Of a stretch of DNA of 64,000 nt, positions 32,928 to 46,206 are shown piece after piece. Origin of the DNA: Smallanthus sonchifolius (lineage: Eukaryota; Streptophyta; Magnoliopsida; Asterales; Asteraceae); assembly GCA_023525975.1 (NCBI GenBank), contig CM042029.1:83930849-83994848 (forward strand). The letters run 5' to 3'. The notes under the pieces were generated by a model that was given only the letters and a program-made list of their open reading frames with translations, was not told where the DNA came from and searched no databases. Position numbers and translations under genes: made by a program. Every line of letters starts with the position of its first letter. Position 1 is the first letter of the stretch.

Positions 32928-35738
32928 TGTCACACCTCCAAATTCCACTAACGGAGTTTTACCGTTTGGAATGTGACACACCAGGATCTCAGTCATTAGT
33001 TATATCAAACGACACTATATGGGACTTGAATTGTCAAAACATAAAAGTTCAGAGTTAATGCGGAAGAGTAAACGTTAATATGAAATCAAAAGTAATTACA
33101 CGCAATCGGCGTCAATCATTGTAAATAAGTAAACTGTTTCAAATGTTTGAAATGGATAATATGACAGTAGGACTCCATGCATGTCCTAAGTGTGCAACCT
33201 GTGCCTTAGCGACCTGAGAAACATGTAAGAAAAAGTGTCAACACGAGGTTGGTGAGTTCACAGGTTTCAAGTTTGCAATAAGAGAGTGTTTGCCAGATTA
33301 TGTACATTTAATATGCATATCTATAGGTAGCTAGCCTATGTTCATGTTTTACTAAAGCGCTCGCAACCGAAGCTGACTGTGTTTATATGCCTCCTGCCAG
33401 GTCTATCAACTCTGGTACATGTGAGTAGGCTAACATTTCACCCGTTCGATATCCAATCGAGTTAGCGCGACTAACGCGGGTGGGATTTGTCAAACCCAGT
33501 AGTACTACCCAACATACCTCGCTATATTCATATTTAAACGGTTCGATGTGAGGACTTTCATGATAGAGTTTACGCATAGTCATAACAACTGATATAAAAT
33601 GAAGTACAAAAATCAAAAAGAGTTTGTATCATGTTTTCTCCCCCAGTTTAAAAGCAGTAAAAAGGGGCCGTGAAAACTCACCTGTGTTGCGTTGTAGGTA
33701 GTATCACACAAAGGATAAGTTGGAACCACGTGTGTAAGTCTCAAAAGACTTACGAATGCCCTAAAATTATAAACACATAAATTAGGGATAAAAATGAGAA
33801 TATGTGACGACGACACGGAAGTTGGAACATCCTAAAATACGCTTAGGAAACAACGAGTAGACGAACGCGTCCATGGTAATAGGGATTTCTTAATTTAATA
33901 ATTAAGATATATACGTTTTGTGTCGAATGAATAATAATAATAAATAATTATATTCGTACGTTCGTGCCTTTTAAATTGGTTAGGAGGTAATATAATTTAA
34001 TATATTATTTTTAAGTTTCCAAGATTTATAAATAATCATTTGTGTCAAAAATAATAAATATATTATTTTTAGATCGAGGATGAAACATGAGCAAATAATA
34101 CAATAAAATCATATCATTTATTAGTCTGAAAACGTTTCATAGAGTTTATAAACTTCGAGGAAATAATATAAAATATATATTATTTTTGGCTTGGAAGTCA
34201 CGGGTTGAAAAATAGTATAAATATGTAATTTATTCGGAGTCGTGGTTTGAAAATAGTATATATATTATTTAAAAGTGGAGAAAAATGGTTTATAAATCAA
34301 ACCCGAGCCTACGGGTGGTTTCCCGGGCTAAAAACCATTTAATATATTATCATAATAGTATTAGAATATATTTTATATAAAAATATAGTCTCAAAAGTGG
34401 CTAGAAAAATAAATGGTGCTTGTGAGGTTCGAACCCGGGTCTCACCTACACCAACACACTGCCTTAACCAGTCCCGCCCGCTAGGGATTCGCAACAAAAC
34501 CCAGACCAAAATGGTTTTAACACACAAACCCAATGTGTTCTTCCCCTTAACGCGAGCCGAACCCAATCCCCTATCCCAAAATCATCAAATTAGATAAAGG
34601 GGTTTTGTTTATTTGCATTAGGCGAATCTGGTGTGAAGTTTAATTGAGAAAACATCGGGTTTAAGTTCGTTAATTATCCAGTTTAGAAACCGAAACCCTA
34701 GATTAGAACCCTAGATCGATTTGCTCAATTCTTGTAATAGAAGTTGTTGGATTCATGGGGCTATTGATCAGTGGAAGATTGCGATTCTAATCACCCAATT
34801 TAATTTGATTAAGACCGCGTCTAGGTTAGGGTTCGATTAAACCCGAATAGATATGAACCCTAGAACCCGATCGTGATCAATTCAGTGTTGTAAGTCGCGA
34901 TTATGATAGGGCTTTCAATATATGCATTGAGACGAAGCTAAGGGTGTGCTCGATTTCAATATTTGATATCGAATTGTTAGGGTTCGATTAAAACGAAATA
35001 ATATGAACCCTAGCTATTCGATCGAGTTAAATCCGATAACGTGAACCCTAATTAGGTTAGGGCTTTTGATTATCAGGTTAATACGAAACTAATTATGGGA
35101 TCAATTACCAGAACGGGTGTCGGATTGATGGTGAACGACTACACCGAGTGTCGACGGCGGCGGGGTTGGTTTCCGGTGACTCCCGTAGCTTCCTCGATCG
35201 AATCAGCGTGTGCAATTGATTAGCAGAGGTGCGACTAAGGTGTAGGAAGTGTTTGATTTCAGAATGTTAAACGAATTGGTCGCAATTGAAGGTAATCGAT
35301 GAGAGTTCGACGATTACGACTATAACGGGATTAATATGGTTTAATTACAATTATAAGGGATGTTAAAACGTATGCAAATGATTATGATGAGGTCGAAGTC
35401 ATCAATGCCAGCCATAACAGTCGCTAATTTGAATCGATTTGCCGTTTTACAATTTGAATTGGATCATATCTCACGATTTTGACTTTCCAAAGTCAAAGAG
35501 TCGATTTTGGGCAAATTACAGCTTTAGTCCCTGAGATTTCATGTGTAATTGAGTTTCAAAAATGGCAGAATTGGTCCTTAAAGTTTGATATTGAGTCAAC
35601 AGGGTTAGAACTTAACAGAATTTTAACGGGAAGTTTAACTGAGTTAATTTGAGAAGTCGGATTATCACATCATCCCCTAGTTGAAAGAATTTTCGTCCCA
35701 AAAATTAAGATAAAAAAAAAAAATTTCCGGATGTCACA
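32928..35738 (-). repeat. Tekay-like LTR, left (3' LTR)
   Basis: It runs from TGTCACACCTCC to GGATGTCACA. It is nearly identical to 40637-43464. A run of A at 35713-35723 near the end differs from a T run in the partner. Open frames in it recur in the other LTR and are not genes. Confidence 0.9.
34426..34470 (-). other. Pol III A/B-box pair inside Tekay LTR
   Basis: On the minus strand TGGTTAAGGCAGT (34470-34458) and GGTTCGAACC (34435-34426) have A-box/B-box sequence and order. The same pair recurs in the right LTR near 42136-42180. It looks like a tRNA-derived segment captured by the LTR. Confidence 0.4.
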
Positions 35739-35752
35739 TCATCCCCTAGTTG
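35739..35752 (-). other. Polypurine tract of Tekay-like element
   Basis: The minus strand reads CAACTAGGGGATGA directly before the 3' LTR, the expected place and composition for plus-strand priming. Confidence 0.6.
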
Positions 35753-35829
35753 AAAGAATTTTCGTCCCGAAAATTAAAATAGTACCTTAAGAGTTTGACA
35801 TGGAGTACTTGAACAGATTAGGATATTTG

Positions 35830-38800
35830 CGCATCATCTGATCCTCGCGCTCCTACGTGAATTCCGGTCTGCGTTTCTAGTTCCAACGGACTCTAACAAT
35901 AGGGATTTTACTGCGTTTTAGCGTTTTGACTCCCGTATCCATGATTTCCACAGGTTCTTCGATGAAACGCAACTGTTCATCGATGTGTAGTTCCTCAAGA
36001 GGAACTGCGAGTGTCTCGTCTGTTAGACATTTCTTCAAGTTTGAGATGTGAAAGACGTTGTGTACACCACTAAGTCCTTCGGGCAGGTCCAGTTGATACG
36101 CCACTGGGCCAATTCTCTTCACTATCTTGAATGGTCCAACATAACAAGGATTTAATTTGCCTCGTTTCCCGAAACGAATGACACCCTTCCAAGGTGAGAC
36201 TTTGAGTAAGACCATGTCACCTACTTGAAACTCTAAAGGTTTACGGCGTTTGTCGGCGTAGCTCTTTTGACGATCACGAGCTGCCGCCATACGATTTCTA
36301 ATTGGAACGATCTTTTCGGAAGTTTCAAATACAAGTTCAGGACCTGTGAGTTGGCTATCTCCAACTTCGGTCCGACAAATGGGAGAACGGCATTTCCGTC
36401 CATAAAGTGCTTCAAATGGAGCTGCCTTGATGCTAGTGTGATAACTGTTGTTGTAGGAGAACTCCACCAACGGTAGGTGAGACTCCCAAGTGTTACCGAA
36501 ATCGATCACACAAGCTCGTAGCATGTCCTCCAGAGTTTGGATAGTACGTTCTGTTTGACCATCGGTTTGAGGATGGTAAGTTGTGCTCATATCTAGACGC
36601 GTGCCTAAGGCCTTATGTAACGACTGCCTGAAACGAGAAGTGAATCGTGCATCACGATCCGGAATAATGGAGGTTGGCACTCCGTGCCGAGAGACTACTT
36701 CTTTCAAGTATATTCGAGTGAGTTTATCCATTTTGTCGATTTCTTTGATTGCTAGAAAGTGAGCAGATTTTGTTAGTCGATCAACAATTACCCAAATGGT
36801 ATCGCATCCGGTAGGAGTTCGTGGTAATTTGGTGATGAAATCCATGGATATTTGTTCCCTTTTCCACATAGGAATTTCTGGTTGTTGTAGGAGACCGGAT
36901 GGTTTTTGATATTCAACTTTGACCTTCGCGCAGGTCACACACTTGCTAACATAGGTGGCTATATCGGCCTTCATCTTAGGCCACCAATATAGTACTTTTA
37001 GATCATGGTACATTTTATCGGAACCCGGATGAATGGAGTAACGAGATTTATGAGCTTCATCCATGATTAGTTCCCTTAAATTTCCGAACACCGGAACCCA
37101 TATTCGTTCGACAAAGTAACGAATTCCGTCAAATTTTACTTCAAGTTGTGCTTCCATGCCGCGAGTACCTTCTAACGATAGGTTATCTTCTTTCAAGGCT
37201 TCAAGTTGAGCACTACGGATTCTGTCAGGCAATCCAGGGTGAATAGTAAGTTGTAATGCTCGAACTCGTTTGGGTTTCGTTTCCTTTCGGCTTAGTGCAT
37301 TAGCCACAACATTAGCTTTACCCGGATGATACCGGATCGCACAGTCGTAATCATTTAAAAGTTCAACCCAACGACGTTGTCGCATGTTTAACTCATTCTG
37401 CTCGAAGATATGCTGAGGCTCTTGTGATCGGTGTAGATGGTGCATTTGGTACCGTACAAGTAATGTCTCCATATCTTAAGTGCAAAAACTACTGCTCCCA
37501 ACTCTAGGTCATGAGTGGTGTAGTTTTTCTCGTGAATCTTTAACTGACGTGAAGCATATGCGATTACCTTTTCGCGTTGCATTAAGACACAACCCAGGCC
37601 TTGGATGGATGCATCACAATACACCACAAAATCATCGGTTCCTTCCGGAAGAGCTAAAATAGGTGCACTACAAAGTTTCTGTTTGAGGTGTTGGAAAGCT
37701 GATTTTTGGTTATTGCCCCAATTATAGGCTTTTCCTTTTTGAGTTAGGGCGGTGAGGGGTTGTGCAATCTTTGAAAATCCTTCGATAAAACGACGGTGAT
37801 AACCGGCCAATCCCAGAAATTGTCGCACCTCAGTCGGAGTCGTCGGTGCTGCCCAATTCTTGATGGCTTGTATTTTGGACGGGTCGACATGTATCCCTTT
37901 CTCAATAACCACATGTCCTAAGAATTGAACCTCTCCAATCCAGAATTCAAATTTGGAAAACTTAGCATAAAGTTGCTCTTGCTTAAGTAGTTCCAAAATT
38001 AGACGCAGATGTTCCTCATGTTCTTCCTCGTTCTTGGAATAAATAAGGATGTCGTCGATGAAAACAATACCGAACTGGTCAAGGTAAGGCTTACACACAC
38101 GGTTCATGAGATCCATGAATACCGCGGGTGCGTTGGTTAACCCGAAAGGCATGACCATAAATTCGTAATGGCCGTACCTCGTTCTGAATGCAGTCCTAGA
38201 GATATCTTCTTCTCGGACTCTTAACTGATCCTTGGAGTTGATCAAAAAGGTCATCAATGCGAGGTAAAGTTTAGCGGTTTTTTATTGTGACTTTATTCAG
38301 CTCCCGGTAATCAATACACATATGGAACGTACCGTCCTTCTTCTTGACAAATAATACCGGAGCTCCCTACGGTGACGAACTAGGTCGGATGAAACCCTTA
38401 TCTAACAACTCTTGTAGTTGTGTTGATAATTCTTGCGGTTCACTAGGTGCAAGTCTATAAGGTGCCCGAGTGATCGGTGCCGCTCCGGGTGCTAGATCGA
38501 TTTGGAATTCAACTTGACGGTACGGTGGCAGACTAGGCAAGTTCTAGGGAAATACTTCCGGATAGTTACGTACGATTGGGATATCATCAATTTTCTTCTC
38601 CTCCGATGACTGCTCGGCGATGAGAGCCAAAATGGTAGTATGACCTTTTCGAAGACATTTCTGTGCTTTCAGGAATGATATGATGCCAATGACTGCACCA
38701 CTCCTTTTGCCTTGGACAGAAAGGATTTTCCCTCTTAGGAGAGGAAGGCAAACATTTTTATCACAACAGCTGGCCTCAGGTTGGTTCTTGGATAACCAAT

Positions 38801-39060
38801 TCATACCGACAATAAGGTCGAAACTGCCAAGGGTAACTGGTAGAAGGTCAATGTCAAGTTTATGACTAACTAATACTAGTTTACATCTGTAAGAATGCGA
38901 GTTGTTTCGATTTTCTGAGCGTCTGCTATCTCAATAGTATACTTGGCTTTTAATAGAGTTGGAGCACAACACACTAATATGGAATTTGTGAAATCATGCT
39001 AAGACTTCTAGTGAGACCCATACTTATAAAGCGAGTGTCAGTCAATGCATAGGCTAAGGA
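35830..39060 (-). pseudogene. Tekay-like pol: protease, RT, RNase H, integrase, chromodomain
   Basis: Read from right to left: a protease remnant (about 39,060-38,700; GSFDLIVGMNWLSKN) with a frameshift; RT with in-frame TAG at 38369 and TAA at 38273, then a deletion near 38,235 that removes the segment holding the motif A catalytic Asp; RT motif C FIDDILIYS intact; RNase H (VVYCDASIQGLGCVLMQ, IYTDHKSL); a 1-base deletion near 37,417; integrase with the zinc finger (HPGSDKMYH, CVTCAKV) and DDE residues in MDFITKLP, PDRDARF and TDGQTERT; then a chromodomain cut by TAG at 35879 and again near 35,850. At least two stops sit where Trp is expected (TGG to TAG). The element cannot encode its own RT. 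Confidence 0.9.
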
Positions 39061-40615
39061 GAGAGGTTCACATGTAAGAAAGAAAAGTCTAATGATATAT
39101 AGATTCCAGTAGCATAAGAGATAGGATGTATGTTTAGGTAATTGCGTTCAACTGATGGTTGGTTGGGTTACATCTTCGTTTCCTAATGTCATTGGATCAA
39201 CGGGATCATTTCGTGAAGAAAGAAATTCGTTTACAGGATTGAATATGCTGGAGAAAAATTCAAAGTTAGACTAAGGATTAGTCACAGGATGAGGTAACAA
39301 GTTCAAGTGGGATCTATTGTAGGAGTGTAAGGAATAACACGTTAGCATAGAAAGAATTCCTCAAATTCTGTGTACATAGTTGGAGTCGGTGGTTTTACTC
39401 TGAGGTTCTACTAGAGTTTCACTCTAGGTGGTTCTATTGATTAAGTTTGAATGAGAGTCGTAAGATCACTAAGACTCTTACATGAGTGAAATAAAATGAT
39501 GTATTTCATTAATGATAGTCCAGTGTGTCCGTAAACACCTTCAACTTGATAGTCGCGTCTATCAGTTGTTGAACGAGTTTAACTATACCAACTAGTCGTT
39601 GAGTAGGTTACAAGAACTTCTACTGATAGTGGAAGTTTAAGTTTGTAGATTACTGCTTAGGACCATTTATCCACACAGGCTTCACCAGGACTTACATGCA
39701 CTTCAAATTATTATTACGTGTGCACCCGCAATGATAATTTGCTTTGCATGCTCACCCTAGTTCTCCATGTCCTGTGTCAAAATGTCCTTTAGTCTGTATT
39801 GCCGAGTACAGAGTGTTGTTAGAGATGATAAGTCATCGAGAAGCTTAGTCATCAACCATAGGTTGATCAACTAGGACTCATATCGGGATGAGTAGTCGAG
39901 GATGGTTTGCTCTGAGTATTCACTCGAGTGAAACACAATATGGGAGTCCAATCTAGCGGATTGTAAATGAGAACATGTAACAAACATGTACATGAAATAC
40001 GTTCTGAATACAAGTTACAGAAAGCAGCAAGGTAGCTGTCCTTTCAACTTAGTCAAGATAGGGTTTGAGTATGCATTGAGCAATGCGTTCTCAGATTTGT
40101 GGTCAATCTATTCTCAACAGAATATCGAACAAAGATGCGAGCCCATGGCTCGGGAAAGTGATGACATCTACATGCCAATGGATTATGCAATAATGCGTGC
40201 AACGGTCTGCCTTCAGTCGGCGTATTATTGCTAATGTGTACAGTAGGGACTCGCCTCCGACGATCCCAATTCCCAAGGAGATACGCGTTAGTGCTGAGTG
40301 TCGTCCATAACATAGACCTGAGAAAGCCCACCATACCCAACGGGTGATGGTGATGTAAGTGACTCCTCCGAAGGCTTCGTCTCGCTGCCCATGGATGGGA
40401 GTGGATGTTGTTCTGCTGACCCTCCGAGTGTTGCCACTGGGAACGATTATGCAATTCAAATGATGTGTCCCTCGCCAACTGAGGGTGATACGAATGGTGT
40501 TACATGCCTGCACTACAATGTATGTATAGGTGCTATATGTATCAGGTATGAGTGTCTGTGCCGTGTAACTAATGTGTGAGGTTATAGTCTAGTATGCAAT
40601 CCTAGTTCTCTATAA
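39061..40615 (-). other. Expected gag region of Tekay-like element, unrecognised
   Basis: Between the primer-binding site and the protease remnant gag should be found. No capsid block or zinc knuckle could be recognised in any minus frame, and the 136-141-codon open frames (40053-40513) overlap and lack known motifs. Either gag has decayed beyond recognition or the region was replaced by unrelated sequence. Confidence 0.5.
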
Positions 40616-40633
40616 CCAATGGCTCTGATACCA
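40616..40633 (-). other. Primer-binding site (initiator tRNA-Met)
   Basis: The minus strand reads TGGTATCAGAGCCATTGG three bases inside the 5' LTR (40637-43464). TGGTATCAGAGC is the canonical plant retrotransposon site for tRNA-iMet priming. Confidence 0.88.
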
Positions 40634-40636
40634 ATC

Positions 40637-43464
40637 TGTCACACCCCCAAATTCCACTAACGGAGTTTTACCGTTTGGAAGGTGACACACCAGGATCTCA
40701 GTCATTAGTTATATCAAACGACACTATATGGGACTTGAATTGTCAAAACATAAAAGTTCAGAGTTAATGCGGAAGCGTAAACGCTAATATGAAATCAAAA
40801 GTAATTACACGCAATCGACGTCAATCATTGTAAATAAGTAAACTGTTTCAAATGTTTGAAATGGATAATATGACAGTAGGACCCCATGCATGTCCTAAGT
40901 GTGCAACCTGTGCCTTAGCGACCTGAGAAACATGTAAGAAAAAGTGTCAACGCGAGGTTGGTGAGTTCACAGGTTTCAAGTTTGCAATAAGAGAGTGTTT
41001 GCCAGATTATGTACATTTAATATGCATATCTATAGGTAGCTAGCCTATGTTCATGTTTTACTAAAGCAATCGCAACCGAAACTGACTGTGTTTATATGCC
41101 TCCTGCCAGGTCTATCAACTCTGGCACATGTGAGTAGGCTAACATTTCACCCGTTCGATATCCAATCGAGTTAGCGCGACTAACGCGGGTGGGATTTGTC
41201 AAACCCAGTAGTACTACCCAACATACCTCGCTATATTCATATTTAAACGGTTCGATGTGAGGACTTTCATGATAGAGTTTACGCATAGTCATAACAACTG
41301 ATATAAAATGAAGTACAAAAATCAAAAAGAGTTTGTATCATGTTTTCTCCCCCAGTTTAAAAGCAGTAAAAAGGGGCCGTGAAAACTCACCTGTGTTGCG
41401 TTGTAGGTAGTATCACACAAAGGATAAGTTGGAACCACGTGTGTAAGTCTCAAAAGACTTACGAATGCCCTAAAATTATAAACACATAAATTAGGGATAA
41501 AAATGAGAATATGTGACGACGACACGGAAGTTGGAACATCCTAAAATACGCTTAGGAAACAACGAGTAGACGAACGCGTCCATGGTAATAGGGATTTCTT
41601 AATTTAATAATTAAGATATATACGTTTTGTGTCGAATGAATAATAATAATAAATAATTATATTCGTACGTTCGTGCCTTTTAAATTGGTTAGGAAGGTAA
41701 TATAATTTAATATATTATTTTTAAGTTTCCAAGATTTATAAATAATCATTTGTGTCAAAAATAATAAATATATTATTTTTAGATCGAGGATGAAACATGA
41801 GCAAATAATACAATAAAATCATATCATTTATTAGTCTGAAAACGTTTCATAGAGTTTATAAACTTCGAGGAAATAATATAAAATATATATTATTTTTGGC
41901 TTGGAAGTCACGGGTTGAAAAATAGTATAAATATGTAATTTATTCGGAGTCGTGGTTTGAAAATAGTATATATATTATTTAAAAGTGGAGAAAAATGGTT
42001 TATAAATCAAACCCGAGCCTACGGGTGGTTTCCCGGGCTAAAAGCCATTTAATATATTATCATAATAGTATTAGAATATATTTTATATAAAAATATAGTC
42101 TCAAAAGTGGCTAGAAAAATAAATGGTGCTAGTGAGGTTCGAACCCGGGTCTCACCTACACCAACACACTGCCTTAACCAGTCCCGCCTGCTAAGGATTC
42201 GCAACAAAACCCAGACCAAAATGGTTTTAACACACAAACCCAATGTGTTCTTCCCCTTAGCGCGAGCCGAACCCAATCCCCTATCCCAAAATCATCGAAT
42301 TCGGTTCTGGTTTAACAAAAAGATATAGGGGTTTTGTTTATTTGCATTAGGCGAATCTGGTGTGAAGTTTAATTGAGAAAACATCGGGTTTAAGTTCGTT
42401 AATTATCCAGTTTAGAAACCGAAACCCTAGATTAGAACCCTAGATCGATTTGCTCAATTCTTGTAATAGAAGTTGTTGGATTCATGGGGCTATTGATCAG
42501 TGGAAGATTGCGATTCTAATCACCCAATTTAATTTGATTAAGACCGCGTCTAGGTTAGGGTTCGATTAAACCCGAATAGATATGAACCCTAGAACCCGAT
42601 CGTGATCAATTCAGTGTTGTAAGTCACGATTATGATAGGGCTTTCAATATATGCATTGAGAAGAAGCTAAGGGTGTGCTCGATTTCAATATTTGATATCG
42701 AATTGTTAGGGTTCGATTAAAACGAAATAATATGAACCCTAGCTATTCGATCGAGTTAAATCTGATAACATAAACCCTAATTAGGTTAGGGCTTTTGATT
42801 ATCAGGTTAATACGAAACTAATTATGGGATCAATTACCAGAACGGGTGTCGGATTGATGGTGAACGACTACACCAAGTGTCGACGGCGGCGGGGTTGGTT
42901 TCCGGTGACTCCCGTAGCTTCCTCGATGGAATCAGCGTGTGCAATTGATTAGCAGAGGTGCGACTAAGGTGTAGGAAGTGTTTGATTTCATAATGATAAA
43001 CGAATTGGTCGCAATTGAAGGTAATCGATGAGAGTTCGACGATTACGACTATAACGGGATTAATATGGTTTAATTACAATTATAAGGGATGTTAAAACGT
43101 ATGCAAATGATTATGATGAGGTCGAAGTCATCAATGCCAGCCATAACAGTCGCTAATTTGAATCGATTTGCCGTTTTACAATTTGAATTGGATCATATCT
43201 CACGATTTTGACTTTCCAAAGTCAAAGAGTCGATTTTAGGCAAATTACAGCTTTAGTTCCTGAGATTTCATGTGTAATTGAGTTTCAAAAATGGCAGAAT
43301 TGGTCCTTAAAGTTTGATATTGAGTCAACAGGGTTAGAACTTAACAGAATTTTAACGGGAAGTTTAACTGAGTTAATTTGAAAAGTCGGATTATCACATC
43401 ATCCCCTAGTTGAAAGAATTTTCGTCCCGAAAATTAAGATAAATTTTTTTTTCCGGATGTCACA
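40637..43464 (-). repeat. Tekay-like LTR, right (5' LTR)
   Basis: It runs from TGTCACACCCCC to GGATGTCACA. The main difference from the left LTR is a short replacement near 42,295-42,325 (AATTCGGTTCTGGTTTAAC present only here). Confidence 0.9.
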
Positions 43465-45200
43465 TTTAAAAACTATAGAAATATTTTTAAAAACTTTTAT
43501 AAAACTTATAAATTCACAGGAACTATTTTTTCAAAACAGAAAACTTAATTTATTATTTGTTTTTCTAAAACTAAAGGAATTCTTTTAAACCTTTAATCTT
43601 TTATTTAATTTAAAAAGAAAGCTAATTATGCTTTATTTTATTATTTATAAACTTATAAGTATTATAATAGAGAAACTTTAATAAATGTTAAACTTACACT
43701 CTTTTGTAAAAAAATCTATAAACATAAATCTATTTGTTTATATAAATTTTAAAAAGAGAAATAAAGGTACTTTATTTATTTCCTAGATAATTATAAAGTT
43801 ATAAACTTTATAAAAACTAAATGAAAACTTTAAACATTTATGAACTTGTAAAACTTTATTTAACCACTTATAAACTTATAAATTAATGAAAACTCTATCT
43901 AAAACCTATTAAACTTATGATTTTCTTTTAGACTTTAAAAATACTTATAAACTTATAATTAAAATATAACCATATTCTATTTAATAACTTATAAACTTAT
44001 AAGTGTTATTATCTATTCAAACGTATTTATATTACGAATCTACTAGTATTATAAATACTTAATACTTAGAAACTTAATCAAATCTCAAATGATTTATGTT
44101 GATTATTCTTGTAAATTATTTAATTCTAAATACTTAGAAAACTATTTTGATTATTCTTACCTAACTTATATAATTAATAATAGTGAAACTTTTTAATATT
44201 TATTTTAATTAATAATTATTCTAATCTATAAATCTATTAAACGTTGACATACAAGTCTTGTATCAAAACCCTTATTATAAACTTGATTTAAACTTCATGA
44301 ACACAAACCATTCCCATCTCCCACTTGGAACCCTAGTCGATCTTGAAATCCTAGATCCTTACCATAGACTTATAGGATCATACTTAAATCTTTAAACTTG
44401 CATACTTAGGCTTATCGTGAGGATATTCCTCCTCCAAGTCTTGCAAATACTTATCCGTGTCGGATACTATTCGTCATCCAAGTGAGTATACTTAGCCCTT
44501 TTTTCCTTTCTATGCTTTTGGGGTGAAACATGTTCAAAATTCTTAAACTTATACAATTCTTGTACAACTATGACTACGTGTTTATTCTTATGTTAAACTT
44601 GAGACTTGTATGCTTAGATTAAACTTAAAACTAGCACATTCATTAACTTTGATCAAGCCTATGGTAACAATGATAGATCTATTGTATTTGACCAATCCAC
44701 CTTGATTGATTGACCCCTTCGGGGGGGAGCCCTTGGTGATTGCTACTGAATTAAACTTTAAACTTGAGACTTATAAGGGTAACCTACGGGTTATGCCTAA
44801 ACTTGGTTGGAGGGTTGAAGTGCACAATGTTTAAGATACTTGTTCTCATACTTACATTAAAGAATGCATATATCATAGTGAATTGTAATTCTTTTCAAAT
44901 CATTGTTAAACTGTGTCAAAACCTTTGTATCTCACCAACTATTTTGTAGTTGACAGATTCTTTCACATGTTTCAGGTTCTACAACATGAGACTTTATCGT
45001 GATCACATAGGATGCTTGGACCTAGAATGCTTAATCAATTAGACTTGTATTCTTGCTATGTATTTGATTTACTCTTTGTATTGAACCTTTGAATCTAATT
45101 ATTAATGAAATATTGAAACTTTAATAGTCAACCTTGTGCTATTGAACAACCGCGTCCGCCCCGACGTATAATCCGTCGTCGGTTGGGGTGTGACATCTGT

Positions 45201-46206
45201 CCAGTTTTACTCAGCTTAACTGAAAGGCTGAGTCTGCACCCTTCAAGCCATACAGATCCAAACCGTATGCTAAACCCGATAATCATAGAATGAATGCTGT
45301 GGAAGATGACGAAGAAGAGGAAGAATATCCTAAGTTGTCTGAATACTGTTTTTCACTTGACACAACTGGTTTATTGTATGCCATGCAGGATCTCGGAGAC
45401 AAGGCTAGGTGGCCTCGCAAATTATAGAGGAATACCGGAGGAAAGGACAAGTCCAAATGGTGGGCTTTCCATGAGGACTTTGGCCATATGACTGAAGATT
45501 GCATTGCCCTGCGCAAATAAATAAGCTACCTGTTGAGCAAGGGGTATCTCAAAGAATTCCTAGGCAAAGGAAAGAACAAGACTAAGGATCAAGACAGGAT
45601 CCCGCAAAGAGCAAAATCCCCTCTTCCGGATGCTAAGGTAATAGGTTTCATATCTGGTGGATCTGACATTTGCGGTACTTCTTATTCTACAGCAAAAAGA
45701 AATGCCAAGGAAGCAAAGACAGAAAGAGGGGACAGGTCTATCAGAACCACTAGCCTGACAGAAGAAAAGGTGATCTCTTTCGATGAAGATGACAGGGATA
45801 ACGTACAGGATCCTCATCATGATGGACTGGTTATCACCTTATATATCGCCATTCACTTCATAAGAAAGATACTGATAGACGGAGGAAGCTCAGCGAACAT
45901 CATTCAACATGATGTCATAAAAATAATGGGGATCCCAGATTCCGAAATTATCCCCAAAACTGCGGTACTAGTAGGATTCAGTAGAGAAATCAAAAACACA
46001 GTCGGAGAGATAAAGCTTCCGATATATATCGAGTGGGTAAACACTATACAAAAATTTTGCATAATAGATTCGTTATATTGTTATAATATTATTCTAGGGA
46101 GACCCTGGATACACAACATGAAAACGGTACCTTCGACATATCACCAATGTGTCAAGATGCCAACCCCTTGGGGGGTAGTGAAGATCAAAACAATCAACAA
46201 GATGTG
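45201..46206 (+). pseudogene. Tat gag C-terminus and aspartic protease
   Basis: This continues the gag frame of 30752 after removal of the nested insertion. The segment WAFHEDFGHMTEDCIALRK is the Tat gag C-terminal block. An aspartic protease follows, with active-site-like LIDGGSSANII (about 45875) and NIILGRPWIH toward the end. In-frame stops occur near 45217, 45424 and 45518. The protease would mature the Gag-Pol polyprotein. Confidence 0.8.

Larger units (their letters stand above)
32928..43464 (-). mobile_element. Tekay-like chromovirus (Ty3/gypsy), nested, near-complete
   Basis: Long LTRs (32928-35738 and 40637-43464), 5-bp target duplications TTTAA (32923-32927 and 43465-43469), a tRNA-Met primer-binding site, a polypurine tract, and minus-strand pol ending in a chromodomain identify a Tekay-type chromovirus inserted into the solo LTR. 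About 30-40 differences between the LTRs, counted by eye, mean roughly 99% identity and a recent insertion. Pol is nevertheless heavily damaged and no gag was recognised. Confidence 0.88.
31656..45195 (+). mobile_element. Solo LTR (about 3 kb) carrying a nested element
   Basis: It begins TGTAATATCC and ends GGTTGGGGTGTGACA, with exact 5-bp target duplications TCTGT at 31651-31655 and 45196-45200. Subtracting the nested element (32928-43464 plus one TTTAA copy) leaves about 3 kb with no coding domain, so this is a solo LTR formed by unequal recombination, of the long Tekay-like type. The left part runs 31656-32927 and the right part 43470-45195. Confidence 0.82.

Noticed and set aside
33383..34597. 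Open frames of 66-77 codons repeated at 41092-42328
   Set aside because: They are identical because they lie in the two LTRs of the Tekay-like element. No motif is visible.
40053..40513. Overlapping minus frames of 136-141 codons as a possible gag
   Set aside because: No capsid block or zinc knuckle was seen and two frames are open together. Left as an unrecognised region.
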